Positions 1 to 13,447 of a stretch of 64,000 bases of DNA are shown here, one piece after another. The DNA comes from Blastomyces gilchristii SLH14081 (taxonomy: Eukaryota; Ascomycota; Eurotiomycetes; Onygenales; Ajellomycetaceae). A model generated the notes under the pieces. That model saw nothing but the letters and a program-made list of their open reading frames with translations, did not search any database and was not told where the DNA came from. Within the stretch, counting starts at the first letter, position 1, and the number at the start of each line of letters is the position of its first letter. The stretch is from the NCBI RefSeq assembly GCF_000003855.2, contig NW_003101682.1, forward strand, positions 3,474,046 through 3,538,045. The letters run 5' to 3'. Both the position numbers and the translations under genes were made by a program.

Positions 1-247
1 AAGGAAAGAAAGAGAAAGTGTGAGAATCAGTGATCAGAGTGAATATTTATACACATACACAGTGACATACACAGTGAAACTTCAGGGCAGAAGAATAGAG
101 GTTTTCATATATGATGAAGCTTCAGAGCAGAAGAATAGAAATTCTGTAGATTTTCAGCTGAGAATCAGTGACTGAGAATTGAAGTAATAGAAATCTGTGA
201 AGTGTAATGAAATAGTCTATATAATTGATCAGGTACAGTCTGTCACA
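1..247 (-). repeat. 3' LTR of gypsy I (truncated by window edge)
   Basis: It aligns without gaps to 14206-14452 and ends in CA just before a pyrimidine tract. The differences are mostly C/T and G/A. On the minus strand this is the 3' LTR, and its outer 71 bp are missing because the window starts inside it. Confidence 0.85.
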
Positions 248-251
248 TTAA

Positions 252-268
252 CTCTTCCTTCTTTTCTT
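252..268 (-). other. Polypurine tract of gypsy I
   Basis: Read on the minus strand this is an almost uninterrupted purine run directly before the 3' LTR. That is the expected position of the plus-strand primer of an LTR retrotransposon, and it fixes the element's orientation as minus. Confidence 0.7.
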
Positions 269-3200
269 AATTATACATAGCTCTCATCAGTTAAGAGCTG
301 TGATCTTAAATAACATAGAACTCAGAGTTCAGATCAGATAATTATAGCTGACTTATTTCATAAAATATTATCAGCTGCAGCTGCAGAGTCTCTTATCAAG
401 AATATCTTCAATCTCTTATTCAAGTTCATTATCTTCTTCTATGATTCCTGGCAGCTGTCAGTTAGAAGTCAGTTGAGAAGAGAATAGATCAGTGACAGCA
501 CAGCAGAGTAAGCTTATATAAAAGACATCATGAATCTCTGATAATATGTTAAGACAGTAGTTATAAATGTCTAGAATTTCTATCACTTTATACTTTGTAT
601 AATAATAATTCAGTGTGCAAGATGAGTATGTGATTCATATATTCTTAAGATTCAATCATATTAGATCTTCTATCTTATATTACTTAACAGAGTCATAGTG
701 AACATTAGTTCAATCTTCTTAATTCTGTTTAGTACTTATTATAAAGACTTCTGCTCAATCACAGATGTCTTGAAGTTTTATTACTATATTATTAATGATC
801 TGAATTGAACTGTGAGAGTTCAGTGTGAAATGTGTAATCTCTAGAAGATTCAGTACTTTCATATGATATTTATATATAAGAAAGAATGAGCTTACATCTG
901 TTGAAATAACATCTTGATCATTGATAGTGACTTCAGTGTGTAGAAGAAGATTATATTAATTATCTTATAAGTGATTACAGAACTTATAAAGATAATTCTT
1001 TATAGTCTGAATTATTCATTCTGATGTATTATCAGTCTCAGAGTGATAGATAGTTAATAAACAGTATATAATCTTAAGAACTTGACAGATTCTTGTTCAG
1101 AGAGTGCTTACAAATTGATAATCTTAATTCAATACTATAGATCTCAGTAATTCATGCATCTGATAGAATAGACTTCTTAGAAAAGCTTCAGTAACTTATT
1201 CAGTATTTATCTTATTACAAGATTTCAATATTACATTGTTACTCAATCAGTTCACAATGATCAGAACATTCTTACAATTCTTACTCTTAGAGAGATTAAT
1301 AGTGAAGTCAATTACTATATCTCATCAGATTCTATCAGAGATATTAAGTGATTTCAGTAGATCTTTTCTACAGTTCTTTCACAAGATAACAGCAGAATAA
1401 CAATTATAGTTTCAAATGAAATGTCTCATACTGTTTGATATCTCAGATCAGTAGAACTCTTGAGAGATTATTCAGTACAATTATTCATGATCTGAATGAC
1501 TGATTATATATAAATTATACATCTCTTACATTATCTGAGTGTTTAAGAGTTTAAAGTGAGAGAGTCAATGTTATTCACAGAATTGTAGAGTGTTATTATC
1601 ATCAATTAAATATTCTGAGATATCAGTTCTTATACATAGTTCTGAGAGAAATTGAGATACTTCTTGATATACTGCTTCAGTGAGAGTCTGAAGAAGTACA
1701 TCAGTCTGAGATGCTATATGCCACAGTTCATTCAGTATAGAAGAAGTGAAGATATCAGTGTCAGTATCAGTTCAGAGAGAGAGTATTCTAATCAGAGAAG
1801 TATATATAGTGTTATAAGTTATTCTATCTTGATTAATTAATATCTTCATATCTAAGAGCTGATGCTCTCAGTTCATTCAACAGATGTCTGTTATATTAAA
1901 AGATATATCTTACTCTCATTACAAGAGAGCATCTATCATTGAGTTCTAACTGTCAGATCAGTAGTGTATTATAAAATGAAAGTGACTTAAGAACTCAGAT
2001 CATTGTATCTTTTACTCAGTGAGTTTACAGATTATTATAAAATACTTGAGATTCTTATAATCTGTGATTATCTCAAATTCAGAGATACTTTGAAGTTCAG
2101 AGTTTCGTTCTTCTAGATAGTATACAATTGTGAGAAGTTTCTTATCATAGATCTTATAGTTGTATTCAGTGAGACTCAGTTTCTTAGATATGAAGATATA
2201 TGATTATAAGACATCTTTATTATTATATTGCAATATAGCTCTCTCTGTAACATAGTCAGAGAAGTCAGCTTCAATAACTATTTTATAATCAGAGTCAAAT
2301 ATCATTAGTAGAGACATGTTGATGAATATCTTATATATCTGTGTGAATGCAGCTTTAGCATTCACTGATCACTGAAATACTGAGTTCTTTCTGATAAGTT
2401 CTGTAAGTAATCTCACAATATCTGAGAAGTTTCATATAAATCACTGATAGAAGTTAGTAAATCTGATAAAGCTTTGTACATCTTTCACAGTATATAAAGC
2501 TTCTCATTCAAGAATGACAGAGACTTTCTTGAAATTCATTCAAATCTTCTTACCAGCTTCTATGATAAAACCTAGATATTTGATACTCTTGACTTTGAAG
2601 TCATACTTATTAATATCTATTAATAGTTCTACTTTTTGTAATTATTATAATACTCTTTATATGTATTCTTGATATTCTTTTCTGAATTCATCAGTAAAGA
2701 TGAGAATGTTATTGTGATATACAGATACAAATTCATCAAGAAAATTCTGAAGTGCTTAGTTAATATACTTCTGAAATGTACTGAGAGTATTGATCAGTTC
2801 AAAGAGTATAACTATTTATTCAAAGAGATTATAACATGTTCAGAATACTATAAGTCATTCATCTTCTTTAATGATATGAATTTTATAAAATGCAGTGATA
2901 ATATGTAGTTTTATAAATTATTGAGCTTGTCTGATGCAAGCTAGAGTATCATTGATAAGAGATAAAGAATAGCAGTTCCTCTTGATTAATCTATTCAATT
3001 GTTAATAGTTCACACAGAATTGAAGTTCTTTATCCGATTTCTTTGCAAAGAGAATAGAAGCAGCAGTGAAAGAGTTTCTAATATATATGAATTTCTTATT
3101 CAATAGATCATTGAGTGTCTTCTGAAGAAGAAGAAGTTCATCTTGAGATATAGTATAAAGAGAGTCTTATGATGACTCAGAGTTTTTATCATTCTTCTTT

Positions 3201-4650
3201 TCTTACTTGATACTGTGATCTACTTCTGAGTCTTGTAAGAGAGGTATATTTATAATATTATCTTATCAGAAGACATCTAGATATTCATGATATTATTGAA
3301 AGAGTTTTGTATGAGAATCTGATATTATAATACAGAATAACTTCTCTAGAGCTTTCTTAATATCAGTCAGACTGATGAAATAGATTGTTACATAGTTCTG
3401 TTATCAGTGATCTTTTCAGTGACTTCTTTTTCAGAGCATTTCATAGATATTGACAGAGATCTGTGTTAGATTCATAGTCTGATACATATTACCTTCATAG
3501 ATTCTATCATTGTTAGGAAATATTAAGCTTCTGTTTTAAGTGTTTAATAAGATATCTTATTCAGATAGTCAGACAAGTTCTAATATAAGATTATAATTGA
3601 GATTATTAACTTCATACCTATAGACATCTTCATATTAATATTCTCTGACATCCATGTTTAACTTTATTAGATAATGAATATAAATGTCTTTTAGGTCATC
3701 AAATTCTGCAAGAAGTCAGGGTTTTAATAAGAGAATATGCTGAAGATTGTAATATCTTACAACTGAAGATTTAATCATTGTATAATGACATAAACTGCTG
3801 TCTATTATGACTTTCATATTATACATATTATCAATCACAGTAGATATAAGAATTGTATTCATTGTTATTTTCTCTTCAAATTGTTATTATCTGACCTCTT
3901 CAAGCTTCTATTTACAAATTTGAACAGAAGCTAATCTTTTCTCTGTTTCATTGAGACATTCTCATAGTTATCTTCTAAATCTTTCTTCAATGCAATGTGA
4001 TTGATATGAACAGGTATTGATTCATTCTTCAAGTGAGAAAGTATATAGACTGATCAGCAGTTAAAAGCAATATGTTCTGATCAGTTACAGTTGATACACA
4101 CTTCTTGTTAACATTGATCAGCAACTTCTTCAGAAGTGATCTCAGAAACTTGAAAGCCTGTTCAGACAGTAAAGACTCTTGCTTATGTATAGACATTTGA
4201 GTTCATTCAATTCATAACATCTGTATTGTCATTCTTCAGCATAGATGTATAAGTGACTGAAGTGTAATATCTTCTATCACTGTTCTATATACTCTTGAGC
4301 TTGATAAGATGATCATTCAATGTTCAGAGTTGTATACAGAAATCTTTATAAGTCTGGTCTTCATCTATGCTTATAAGGGCCTGTAAGAGTTCAAAAGTTA
4401 ATGTCTTCTTAAGCATACTAATCTTCATTCAGTTCTCTCAAGATTGATTATCTGCTTCTAGAATCTTGGTGTTAAAGTCAGAAATGAATGTTGTGAGAGA
4501 AGTATTTCTCTGTCAGACACTCTGTAATCAATCTAATACTTTCTGTTACATAGCAGTGTCTCAGAACAGAATATTAAGATATTTAATAATATTATCAGAT
4601 GTTCACAACACTGATTCACATACTTTCATTCATGAATGAAACTTCTATTT

Positions 4651-4817
4651 TGTGATTCAAAGGTTGCTTGAGCCAGCGTACGATTACAGGTGTACGCCGG
4701 CTTCTTATATACTGTACACTAAATTAATTGATGACTGCTATGACCTCTTTACATTTGTAAGCAAGTTCGGAAGTGATTACATTATTATCTGACAGTTGTA
4801 CATTCTTCTGAACTATA
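4651..4817 (-). repeat. 3' LTR of gypsy II (167 bp)
   Basis: It has the same length as the partner at 13281-13447, and apart from possible end differences the two differ by transitions in both directions. It is preceded by ATTT at 4647-4650. Confidence 0.87.
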
Positions 4818-7800
4818 TTCTCTCTCATCAGATTCAGTCACACTCATATAATCATAATGTACACTCTAGGTTCATGCAGATTAGCATGTCACTAGTGTTC
4901 ATAATTATGTAATCTATTTCTGATTTGACTAGCATTCTTTATACACCCTCACAAAGAAACTTTCACTATATTACATCACTTATTCACTAACTTTTCTCAT
5001 TCTTCAATCATCTTCTTCATCATTATCATCATTAAATATCATCATTTCATTCAAGATTCCTGCTTCTTCTTCTGTTCAACATCTTCTATCTGTTGTTTAT
5101 CTATCATATCATACATATTTCTGATGATGACTCTCTGTTCTCATAACAAGTGTTCTCATAGTGCTCATATCAGGCAGTTTATTAGCAGTAAGTGTAATGC
5201 ATTATGAAATATGATCAGAACTTGTTTATCTTCTAATAATTGTTAGAATATACTATCATGAATGACATATCTTCTTCATCTTCTTATACATTCTTAACTC
5301 TCTTTTCTTCAGCAGGCATCTGATTATATTTCCTGATCATATTTTCTGATTATTTTGTATAACTGCAGATACTGATATATTTGTTTTAATTTGTATAGAA
5401 TCTTCATATGTTGACAGATCTGCATCTGCTGATGATTGTAATCTCAATGTTGAATTATTGATTGAGAACTTGAGAGATATAATAATGAAGGAATTGTCTG
5501 TGTTATATGTGACTGAGTCTCTTATATCTCTTTCTGCTCTCTCTGTTTCTTTCTCTGTCACTCTCTCTCAATCTTCTACACCTGTTTCTGTGTCTTATTC
5601 TCTCACTTCTGCTACTTCTGTTCTCACAATTCTCACTTCTTCTACTCCTGCTTCCCCTGCTTCTATTATCTCTGCTTTCATTATCAGCTCTCCTCATTTC
5701 AAGAAGATGTTATGTAGACTTAATAAATCACATTTCTCAGTGTATACACTCTCACTCTTCTTATCAACTTCTAAAATGATTTATTATATAAAGACTGTGT
5801 ATGATATAACTATCTGAAGCTTGATCATAGACACTGATTATTACATTCATTTTAAGTATTTATAATGAGATAATCATTCATTTATACTGAAGAATCATTT
5901 CTCTTCTTAACAGTATTAAGATTGTAAGTCTTTCTTTTTTCATCTTCTCTTTCTGACACTGATTTTCCTGTTCTGAGAAGAAATTGTTATAGATTTTATT
6001 ATACATGAAGTTATAATATTCACAGATATCAAGAAACCTTTTACAACTGTAAAGTTCAATATCACAGAGATATTCACTCTGATGATTTCTTCAGAATGAT
6101 AGATCTGTATCAGTCTATTCTCTGACATCTGTTGTTCAACTTCATGATGCAGGCAAAAGATATCTGTGTTTTCAGAAACAGAAACATGAATGTTATACTC
6201 TTTTACATCTGTGAGTGTGAGGCTTGTATATCTTGTCTAAGATGTCATCATGAGAATGAGCTGTTCACATACTGTGTTCTGCTTTCTGCATTTCTCTGTG
6301 TCTCTCTCTCTCTTTCTGAGAAGCCTTATGCATGTTGTAATTGCATGTACAATTCTAAGATCAGTGAGTGTTCATTTGATAATTATTACTCTTGTTTTTA
6401 CAGTTTTATATACTAACAATAGTTCTTAGTTACTTCAGTGTCAGAGATCATTTTAATTGAAGATGATAACATTACTGAGACTACTCTCTTTCACTCTCAA
6501 GCTTCTTCTGTCACTTTCTCTCCCTTCTCTGCAGAGAAAATTATGCACACACTGAGTTATAAGTGTTCAATCTCAGATAACTTCTGCTGTTATTCATTCA
6601 GTTCTATATCTTCTTCTTCTTTCATTTCTTTCATCTCTGCTCTCTCTGTCTTGGCTTCTGATTCTGCAGGTTCTGCACTCTTCTTTAATTTTTCTACATG
6701 TACATGTACACATTTCTATATTAGTATTTCAGTCAATCTTGTAATAAATGATATTAATGTTGTATGCAGAGTGATAGAGAAATCAGAGATATGTACAGTG
6801 TTATTATAAGAGCAGCTTACAGCTCTTGAATTTCTTTCAGATCTTGAGTTTTAAGATTTCCTTTGTTTTTGATGTTTTTCAGATAACATGGCATTGAAAA
6901 TAGATTAAACATGTGACATATGAAAATGAATGAAATATGTATGATAACATTTGTCTTTTTACAGCTGACTCTTACAGTTGATAATCAATTCATTATTTCT
7001 TCTCTTTTCTTACACTTTTTCTTTGTCTGCTAGTCACTACTCTTACACAATCTCTATATAATACAGTGTTCAGTGACTAGGTTTGACAGCTTTTATCTCT
7101 TATAATTCTGTCTCATGTATCATACTGTCTCTCTTCACTCACTTAGATCACTATAGTGAACAGTCTATTAAAACTAATCTCATCTGATCTCTGAGTGTTC
7201 TCAGAAGTTAAGATGACTTGATTTCACACATCTGCAGATGTTTCAGATAATTCATCCTCTGTTATCTCAGTAATTGAACTGATGTAAACAGTTAAATTTA
7301 ACTCTGAATCTCTTTTTCTTCTATAATTTGATTCATGTGCAAGTCTGCTGCTTTGAGATCACTCTCTTCTATGTTATATCTACTGTCTGTGATATATTAT
7401 CATACAACTGACTACAGTCTTATCACTTATTGAAGTGTGATATTCATCTGATTTCTTCATTACTTCTTATTCTTTTCTTATAATTATGAAAAGATCAGAA
7501 TAAGTGAGATTATCTGATTCATAAGTGTTTATGATTTCTCTTACTTCATAAGACTTTTTAATTCTAAGTCTCTTCTTTTTCAATACTGATAATAATGCTG
7601 TGAATAATCATAATCTACTCAGATCTTGCATCTTTGTCTTTATAAAATATAAATTATTTATTAAGTTGTATAAGACTCATCTCTCTGATTCTTTCAATGT
7701 GTATGTTCTCAGAGAATATGATTTAAGTATTTTATAGAGCTCAAACTATCTAGATTGAAACTTCTCAGAATTCTCATTGTGTATGAGAACTCATGTTCTC

Positions 7801-7856
7801 ATCTTGAGACTCAATTTCTTAACTAGTGAGTCTTGTATTCTTTTTGATTGAATTGC
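4818..7856 (-). other. Extra 3' region of gypsy II, function unknown
   Basis: About 3 kb separates the integrase tail from the 3' LTR, more than most Ty3/gypsy elements have. The minus strand shows hydrophilic Glu/Arg/Ser-rich stretches, for example about 6690-6570 and 5700-5400. Their antisense is the Ser-rich open frame at 5458-5817. No known domain was recognised. It could be a lengthened pol tail, an additional gene, or inserted DNA. Confidence 0.4.
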
Positions 7857-7920
7857 TCAATTCAGAAGTAACTTATTAGCTTTTATGTGTGTGTGACTAA
7901 TCTCTTTCAATCTTGATTCT

Positions 7921-8004
7921 GTGTCTGCAACTGCTGTGTCTGTAACTATTGTATCTACAACTATTGTTTCTGCTGTGTCTGTAACTGATGTATCTGCAAC
8001 TGCT
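7921..8004. repeat. 15-bp tandem repeat inside gypsy II
   Basis: Five 15-bp units of the type GTNTCTRYAACTRNT are arranged head to tail, with one shortened 9-bp unit in the middle. On the minus strand they encode repeats of the pattern V-x-D-T, just after the integrase. Confidence 0.75.
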
Positions 8005-10059
8005 GTTTCCTCTCTCATCTTTTCTGAAGCATTCTTCAAGATGCGCGGATGCAATTCATACAACAGGTAGAATGATGAATACTTAGAGACTACATGCTGT
8101 TGAATTCACATGATCAATAGTGACTGCCTGAGATATTCATCTCATAGTCTCATAGACTTGCTCACTAGATATTTCATCAGCATGTTACTCAAGATTTCAT
8201 TTAAGTGTTTCACTTTCCTGTTTATCTGTAAATAATATGATGTTGTTCTACAATATCTTGTCTGTAACTGACTCATGAAATGCCTTATCACTTCTTCTAT
8301 AAGATTCACATCATTATCAGTTAGAATCTTATACAGCATTTCATAGTTGACATAGATCTCATTATATAGAAACTTTATCATCATCTTCTCTGTCACTTCT
8401 GAAACTGCTTTTATGACTCGTCAGTCAGTAGCATAGTCAATAGCAGTGATTATTCAATGATTTTCATTTGATGTTTGTAATAATATATCTATGAGATTCA
8501 TCTCTCATCATTTGAATGATTGTATTGTATATTTCATCTGATGTTGCACTTTCTCATATTCTAGTCCTTTTCTAGATTCTTTCATAACCTGGCAATTCAG
8601 GCACTTGTAAGTGTATCTCTGAATGTTCTCAGCCATGCTTGGCCAGTACACTCTTGATTTGAGTATACTCATGAGTTCAGAACTTTCTAAGTGACTGAAT
8701 TCCTTGTGCATGTAAGTCATCAAGTTGCATCTAAATGAATATTCTAGATAGAGAGCTTCTGCATATTCTAGATTACAGTAAATCATAACATTGTTTTTCA
8801 ATTTTCTCAGCTTGAAGTTTGAAAGCATCTCTTCTACTACTTTCATAAGACACTTATCATTCAATATCTTACTGTTCTTCAAGTGAGAGATTATTATATT
8901 CACTCATTCTGATTTCTTACATTCTCTCAGTGCATTTAATGCAAACTTCTGTTGTATCTGATTCACAGAACTCTCACTCATGAAATCAGATCTGCAACTG
9001 ATTGCATCAGATACTACAGCATCTGATTTCTTTCAGTATTTAATATTAAGATTATACACTTGAAACTCCAAGATTCAATATACTAAGTATTTAAAAGATT
9101 TCATCATTGATTATAGATAGATGAGACTTTTATAATCTGTAATCACTGTTGTTATATATCTGTTGTTAATATATCTATCTCACAACATCAGCACATGCTT
9201 GATTGCTAGTAATTTCTTTTCATACACTGAGTAATTGAGCTCAGCATCTGATAGTTTTCTATCATTATATGTTACTGAGTGTAGCTTGTCATTCTTACTC
9301 ATCTTTAGAAGAGTATCTCTGATAGCTCATTCAGATATGTCTGTCTTAATATAGAAAGATTTATCATGATCTGATTGAATAAGCACTGAGAACATTGTTA
9401 TACATTCTCTCAGTGTGAGAAAAGCCTTCTCACACACAGCATTTCAGATGATTGAATAAAACTTCTTCTTTCACAGATTTGCATCTATTTCTCTTAAGAG
9501 ATCTGAGAGTGATGCAGATATTCATGTAAAATCCTTAATAAATCTGCAGTAATATGAGATCAATTTAAGAAACTATCATACATGATGTATGTTTCTCAGT
9601 CACAGTCAATTCAGTATGACATTCAATTTCTCTGAGATGAGGTGTATACAGTTACTACTTACTACATATTCTATGAACTTCAACTCTTTTATTTCAAACA
9701 CACACTTTGTTGATTTGATATAGAGCTTATACTCTGTCAGAGTTATAAGCACTTTATTAAGATGCTTTAGATGTTTATTGTATGAGTTTGAAAAGACTAG
9801 AATATCATCAAGATATATGAGACATGAGATTTCATTCTATTTATAAAGAATTGTATTCATCATTGTTTGAAAGATGATGAGCACATTTGTCAGACTGAAT
9901 AACATTATCAGAAATTTGAACTTTCTTCATTATATATTAAATACAGTTCACGGTACTGACAGTTCATCTACACAGATCTGCCAGTATTCTGAGAGAAGAT
10001 TGATCTTTGATAGATATTAAGTGTTTTCAACTGTATCTAACTGTTATTGAATCTGTGAC

Positions 10060-10565
10060 TAGACTGACCGTGTGACCGTGTCTGAGATCAGAATCAGAAT
10101 ATTTGATAATCTCATTATCAATTCAACTAATCTCATTACACTGTTTTAACATTAGATAGTAGTCTCATACTGTTTCACTGAGACTTACTGTCTACTCTTA
10201 TCACATTTTTCAAATGAGATCATGATTTTCACTTCTCAATTTAAATTATTTTTATTGCTTTAAATGACTTTAAATCTCATTTGAGTGTTATCAAAAAGTG
10301 TTACTTTTTAAAAAATTAAAAATAGTCTAAAAAAAACCTTAAAATGTCTAAAAATAGTCACTTTATGTCAAGAATGAGACTAAATGAGATCAAATGAGAC
10401 CACTTTCTTATTTTTTCTAAGTCATGGTTCTATTTTAAGATCTGATATATAGTCACTTTGCATGTTTTTTTAATGATTAGTCTCAGCGGGATTCACGTCA
10501 AGAAATGTATGAAACCAGATCAAATGAGACCAAATGTGAAATTCATGATCTCAGCGGCCAGTCTA
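10060..10565 (+). mobile_element. hAT-like MITE copy 1 (506 bp)
   Basis: It begins TAGACTGACC and ends GGCCAGTCTA, giving near-perfect 10-bp inverted ends. The 8-bp sequence TCTGTGAC flanks it at 10052-10059 and 10566-10573. An 8-bp duplication with TAG...CTA ends is the signature of the hAT superfamily. No transposase is encoded, so it is non-autonomous. It is inserted in the RT region of gypsy II. Confidence 0.9.
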
Positions 10566-13280
10566 TCTGTGACAGTGAATATTCATTCTTGATCATAAGC
10601 TTGTTAAGTGCTTGATAATTGATACACATCTGTCACTTCTCACCTGTCTTTTTCATGAATAGAACTAAAAACCTCTATGTGCTTGATGAGAATTATATAA
10701 GATCATGTTCTAGAAGGTCTGTGATCTGACACTTCTGTTATTCAAGATGTGTTTGTGACAGAGAGTATACATTCTGATTGACTGGTTTTGCATTTTCTGT
10801 GTCAATCTCATGTATGAATTCTTGTTTCAGCAGCAATTCTGATGAAATATCTGTTCAAAAGATGTTTTCATGCTTCTTCAGAAGCTTCTTTATATGCTTA
10901 TTCTTCTATATATTCTTTATCTTGATTTTCTCTGGTTTCAGATTTTGTATGACATACAGAATACTTTCAGATAAGGTCTTATAAATTATTCTCTTTGCTT
11001 ATTAATGTGTAAGCAGATTTAACCCTTCTATATCAGAGATGTGAAATGTTCTTCTCATATCAGTTGATAGAATTGTATGAACTGTTTTCTTCTTATCAGT
11101 TAACTGCATATAACATGTACATCATTGAATCTGCAGATTAAATCTTTGAAATCAATTGAGTCTGAGAATAAGATTATATTTCATGTTCTGCAGCTCTTAC
11201 ACTTAAATATAGCATGATTATTCTCTGAAGTGCAAGAAAACTCTTACTCTTACAGATGATATTAAATATCAGTTATCAGACAATCTTATGCATTGAGAAT
11301 TCTTCACTCAGTGAATCTCTTTCAGTCTTCAGATTATATAATTACTAATATATTATGTAAACACTTCTGTATCTGCTAATACTTTTACAGTCATCTCTTG
11401 ATTCTTACTCAAGTGCTCTTTATACATTAATATTTCAGGTCTCAAAACATTGAGATGAGTATTCACTTCATTCTCACTCACACTTCAGTCAGAAGCCTGC
11501 TTTCTCTTAATATTTACAGAATTCAGAGAATCATCTAATGCAGACATCTCTTTCACTTTGAAGATCTTTCATAGAATATCAGTGAGTGTCTCTGAGCTCA
11601 CTGATTCTGCTAGTTCTTTAACTTCTTTATTTCTCTTGACTGTACACACTGTGTGCAATTCTTTACATCATGATTCTGGTATTCACAGTTGAAGCAAGCT
11701 CAATACTCACAACATCAAGGTTTTCACTCAGAAAATCCCTTTTTCAGAGGATTCAGTGCTTTAGTAATGATATTCAGATCTAGATTCATTGCATTCAGAT
11801 GTGTAACTTATATTATAAAGATCTGATTATCTGTTCTCTATTGAGACATACTCAATTGCAGTATTTTCTGTCACAGTTGACTCACTTATTTCTGTATAAT
11901 AAGAATATTGTATGCTTTCTTCACTGTGTCTGACTGTGAGATTAAGCATTTTCATTTCACTCTCAACTCAGATGTAAGATCATGAATGAAGATCTGTAAA
12001 CAGAAAGATGTTAAAAGCTCTTCATTCAATGTGAGATAGTGTAAGCTGAAGTATATAAAGTATAATATAAGATCACTCACTTATCTACACCTAGTGAAGT
12101 GTTCATAACACTTATCTTATATATTCACTTTCTCAAAGTTGTGTAAGATTCATTTGGAAAACTCATTTCATGTTCATGAGAATGAAAATTTATTCTGAGT
12201 CTGTGAGATTTATCTTTTTATCAGTTATTTACAATGACTTCACTTTTCTGTGTAGAAATATAACAGATCTTAAAACTTGTTAAAATTCTGTTAACTATCT
12301 GTCTGTGAGTTCATATTCAATCTGATAATATGATTATATCTGACTTAGCTAGCTGATTGTAGCATCATTTTTTCAGTTGTTATTAAAGCTTAATGACTTC
12401 AGCAGATCTCTCAGCTTGATATATTTCATACTCAGATTCTCATTCTGTGCAGCAGTCTCAAATGATATATACACTTCTGAAGAGATTGTGAACAATTGTG
12501 ATGAGATCTTCAGATTCAGTGTAGTTATGTTTCTATGTAAATATTTGATCTCTCACTGCAGGTCTAAGACCTTGTTTTCTCTATTCTTATTGATGATGAT
12601 GATTGCATCAGTGAATCTCTTCATAGTGAATACTTGATTCACAGTGAATATCAATTGTTGTTTAACTTCTGTCTCAGCCTGTCACTGTGTATACAAGACC
12701 TTGATCTTATTTAGAATTCTCATACATGTACAGAGCTTTGATTTCAGTTCAGTGATCTTGACTGCTTTTTCTACTACTTTAAGTAAACTCTTTTAAGTAA
12801 ACTCTCTGAGAGATTCTGCATATCTTTCAGTTCAGATAGTAGAGAAGAATGTTGTTCATATTAACTAGAGAAGATGTTTATTTTAGTAATTTCTCATTAA
12901 TTGTATAATGTCTATTGTTATATCATTATATGATTTCTGATTTCTGTTTTCTATTATCATTATATAACTTCAGTGATAATCATCCCTCTTTTATTCTTCT
13001 GAGTAGAGAGCAGTCTTCTTTGAATCTGGTTCACTGCTCTCATCTCTTTTCTCACATCTTATTCATTCGCATACATGATATTTGCCTGAGCATGGAGTTT
13101 TTCTTCAACAAGAAGAGCAGTATCAATCAGATGCTCTTTCATTCATCACTTCTTTATACACTATCTTTTGAGATGTTTTAGAATCACACTGGTATGATAA
13201 CTACAAATTACTTTATAGATGAAATTATCACATTCTGGAGAAGTCTGCACTTCTCACCAGTTTTTAGACATGCTATCAGA

Positions 13281-13447
13281 TGTGATTCAAAGGTTGCTTG
13301 AGTCAGTGTATGATTACAGACGTACGCCGGCTTCTTATATACTGTACACTAAATTAATTGGTGGCCGCTATGGCTTCTTTACATTCGTAAGCAAGTTCAG
13401 AAGCGGCCATGTTATTATCCGACGGTTGTACATTCTTCTGAATCACA
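13281..13447 (-). repeat. 5' LTR of gypsy II (167 bp)
   Basis: It carries perfect 8-bp inverted ends (TGTGATTC and GAATCACA) and is followed by ATTT at 13448-13451. It keeps more G and C than its partner at several sites, for example around 13361-13372 and 13400-13424. Confidence 0.87.

Larger units (their letters stand above)
7857..12900 (-). pseudogene. gag-pol remnant of gypsy II
   Basis: Readable minus-strand pieces, in transcription order, are as follows. A zinc knuckle (CFNCEYQNHDVKNC) lies at 11696-11655. The RT catalytic box YLDDILVFS lies around 9820-9790, with the DD codons intact at 9809-9804. RNase H territory is at about 9.5-9.0 kb. An integrase zinc domain with H-x4-H and C-x2-C is in the open frame 8903-8508. 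The integrase core (ILTDND...KVKHLN) is at 8396-8142, where the usual catalytic Glu is Lys. A tail with HPRI follows at 8063-7857. Stops and frameshifts separate the pieces. The better preservation of motifs than in element I fits its later, nested insertion. The gag start near 12.9 kb is approximate. Confidence 0.75.
4651..13447 (-). mobile_element. Ty3/gypsy retrotransposon II nested in element I
   Basis: Two 167-bp direct repeats (4651-4817 and 13281-13447) bound it. They begin TGTGATTC, and the right copy ends with the inverse GAATCACA. The four bases ATTT flank both ends, which is a plausible target duplication. The uninterrupted site is seen in gypsy copy III near 22968. Coding direction is minus: gag with an intact zinc knuckle (11696-11655), RT, RNase H, integrase, then about 3 kb before the 3' LTR. 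A pyrimidine run at 4818-4826 is the polypurine tract on the minus strand. A 506-bp hAT-like element is inserted in the RT region at 10060-10565. Intrinsic length is about 8.3 kb, which is long for Ty3/gypsy. Confidence 0.87.

Noticed and set aside
5458..5817. 119-codon Ser-rich frame on the plus strand
   Set aside because: It is the antisense of a Glu/Arg-rich stretch on the coding strand of gypsy II; the composition explains the open frame.
8508..8903. 131-codon frame as a host gene
   Set aside because: It contains the integrase HHCC zinc domain and lies inside gypsy II, so it is a transposon fragment.
10060..10565. Tc1/mariner-type MITE with TA duplication
   Set aside because: TA flanks copy 1, but all four copies share TA as part of their own ends and show distinct 8-bp duplications outside it, which is the hAT pattern.
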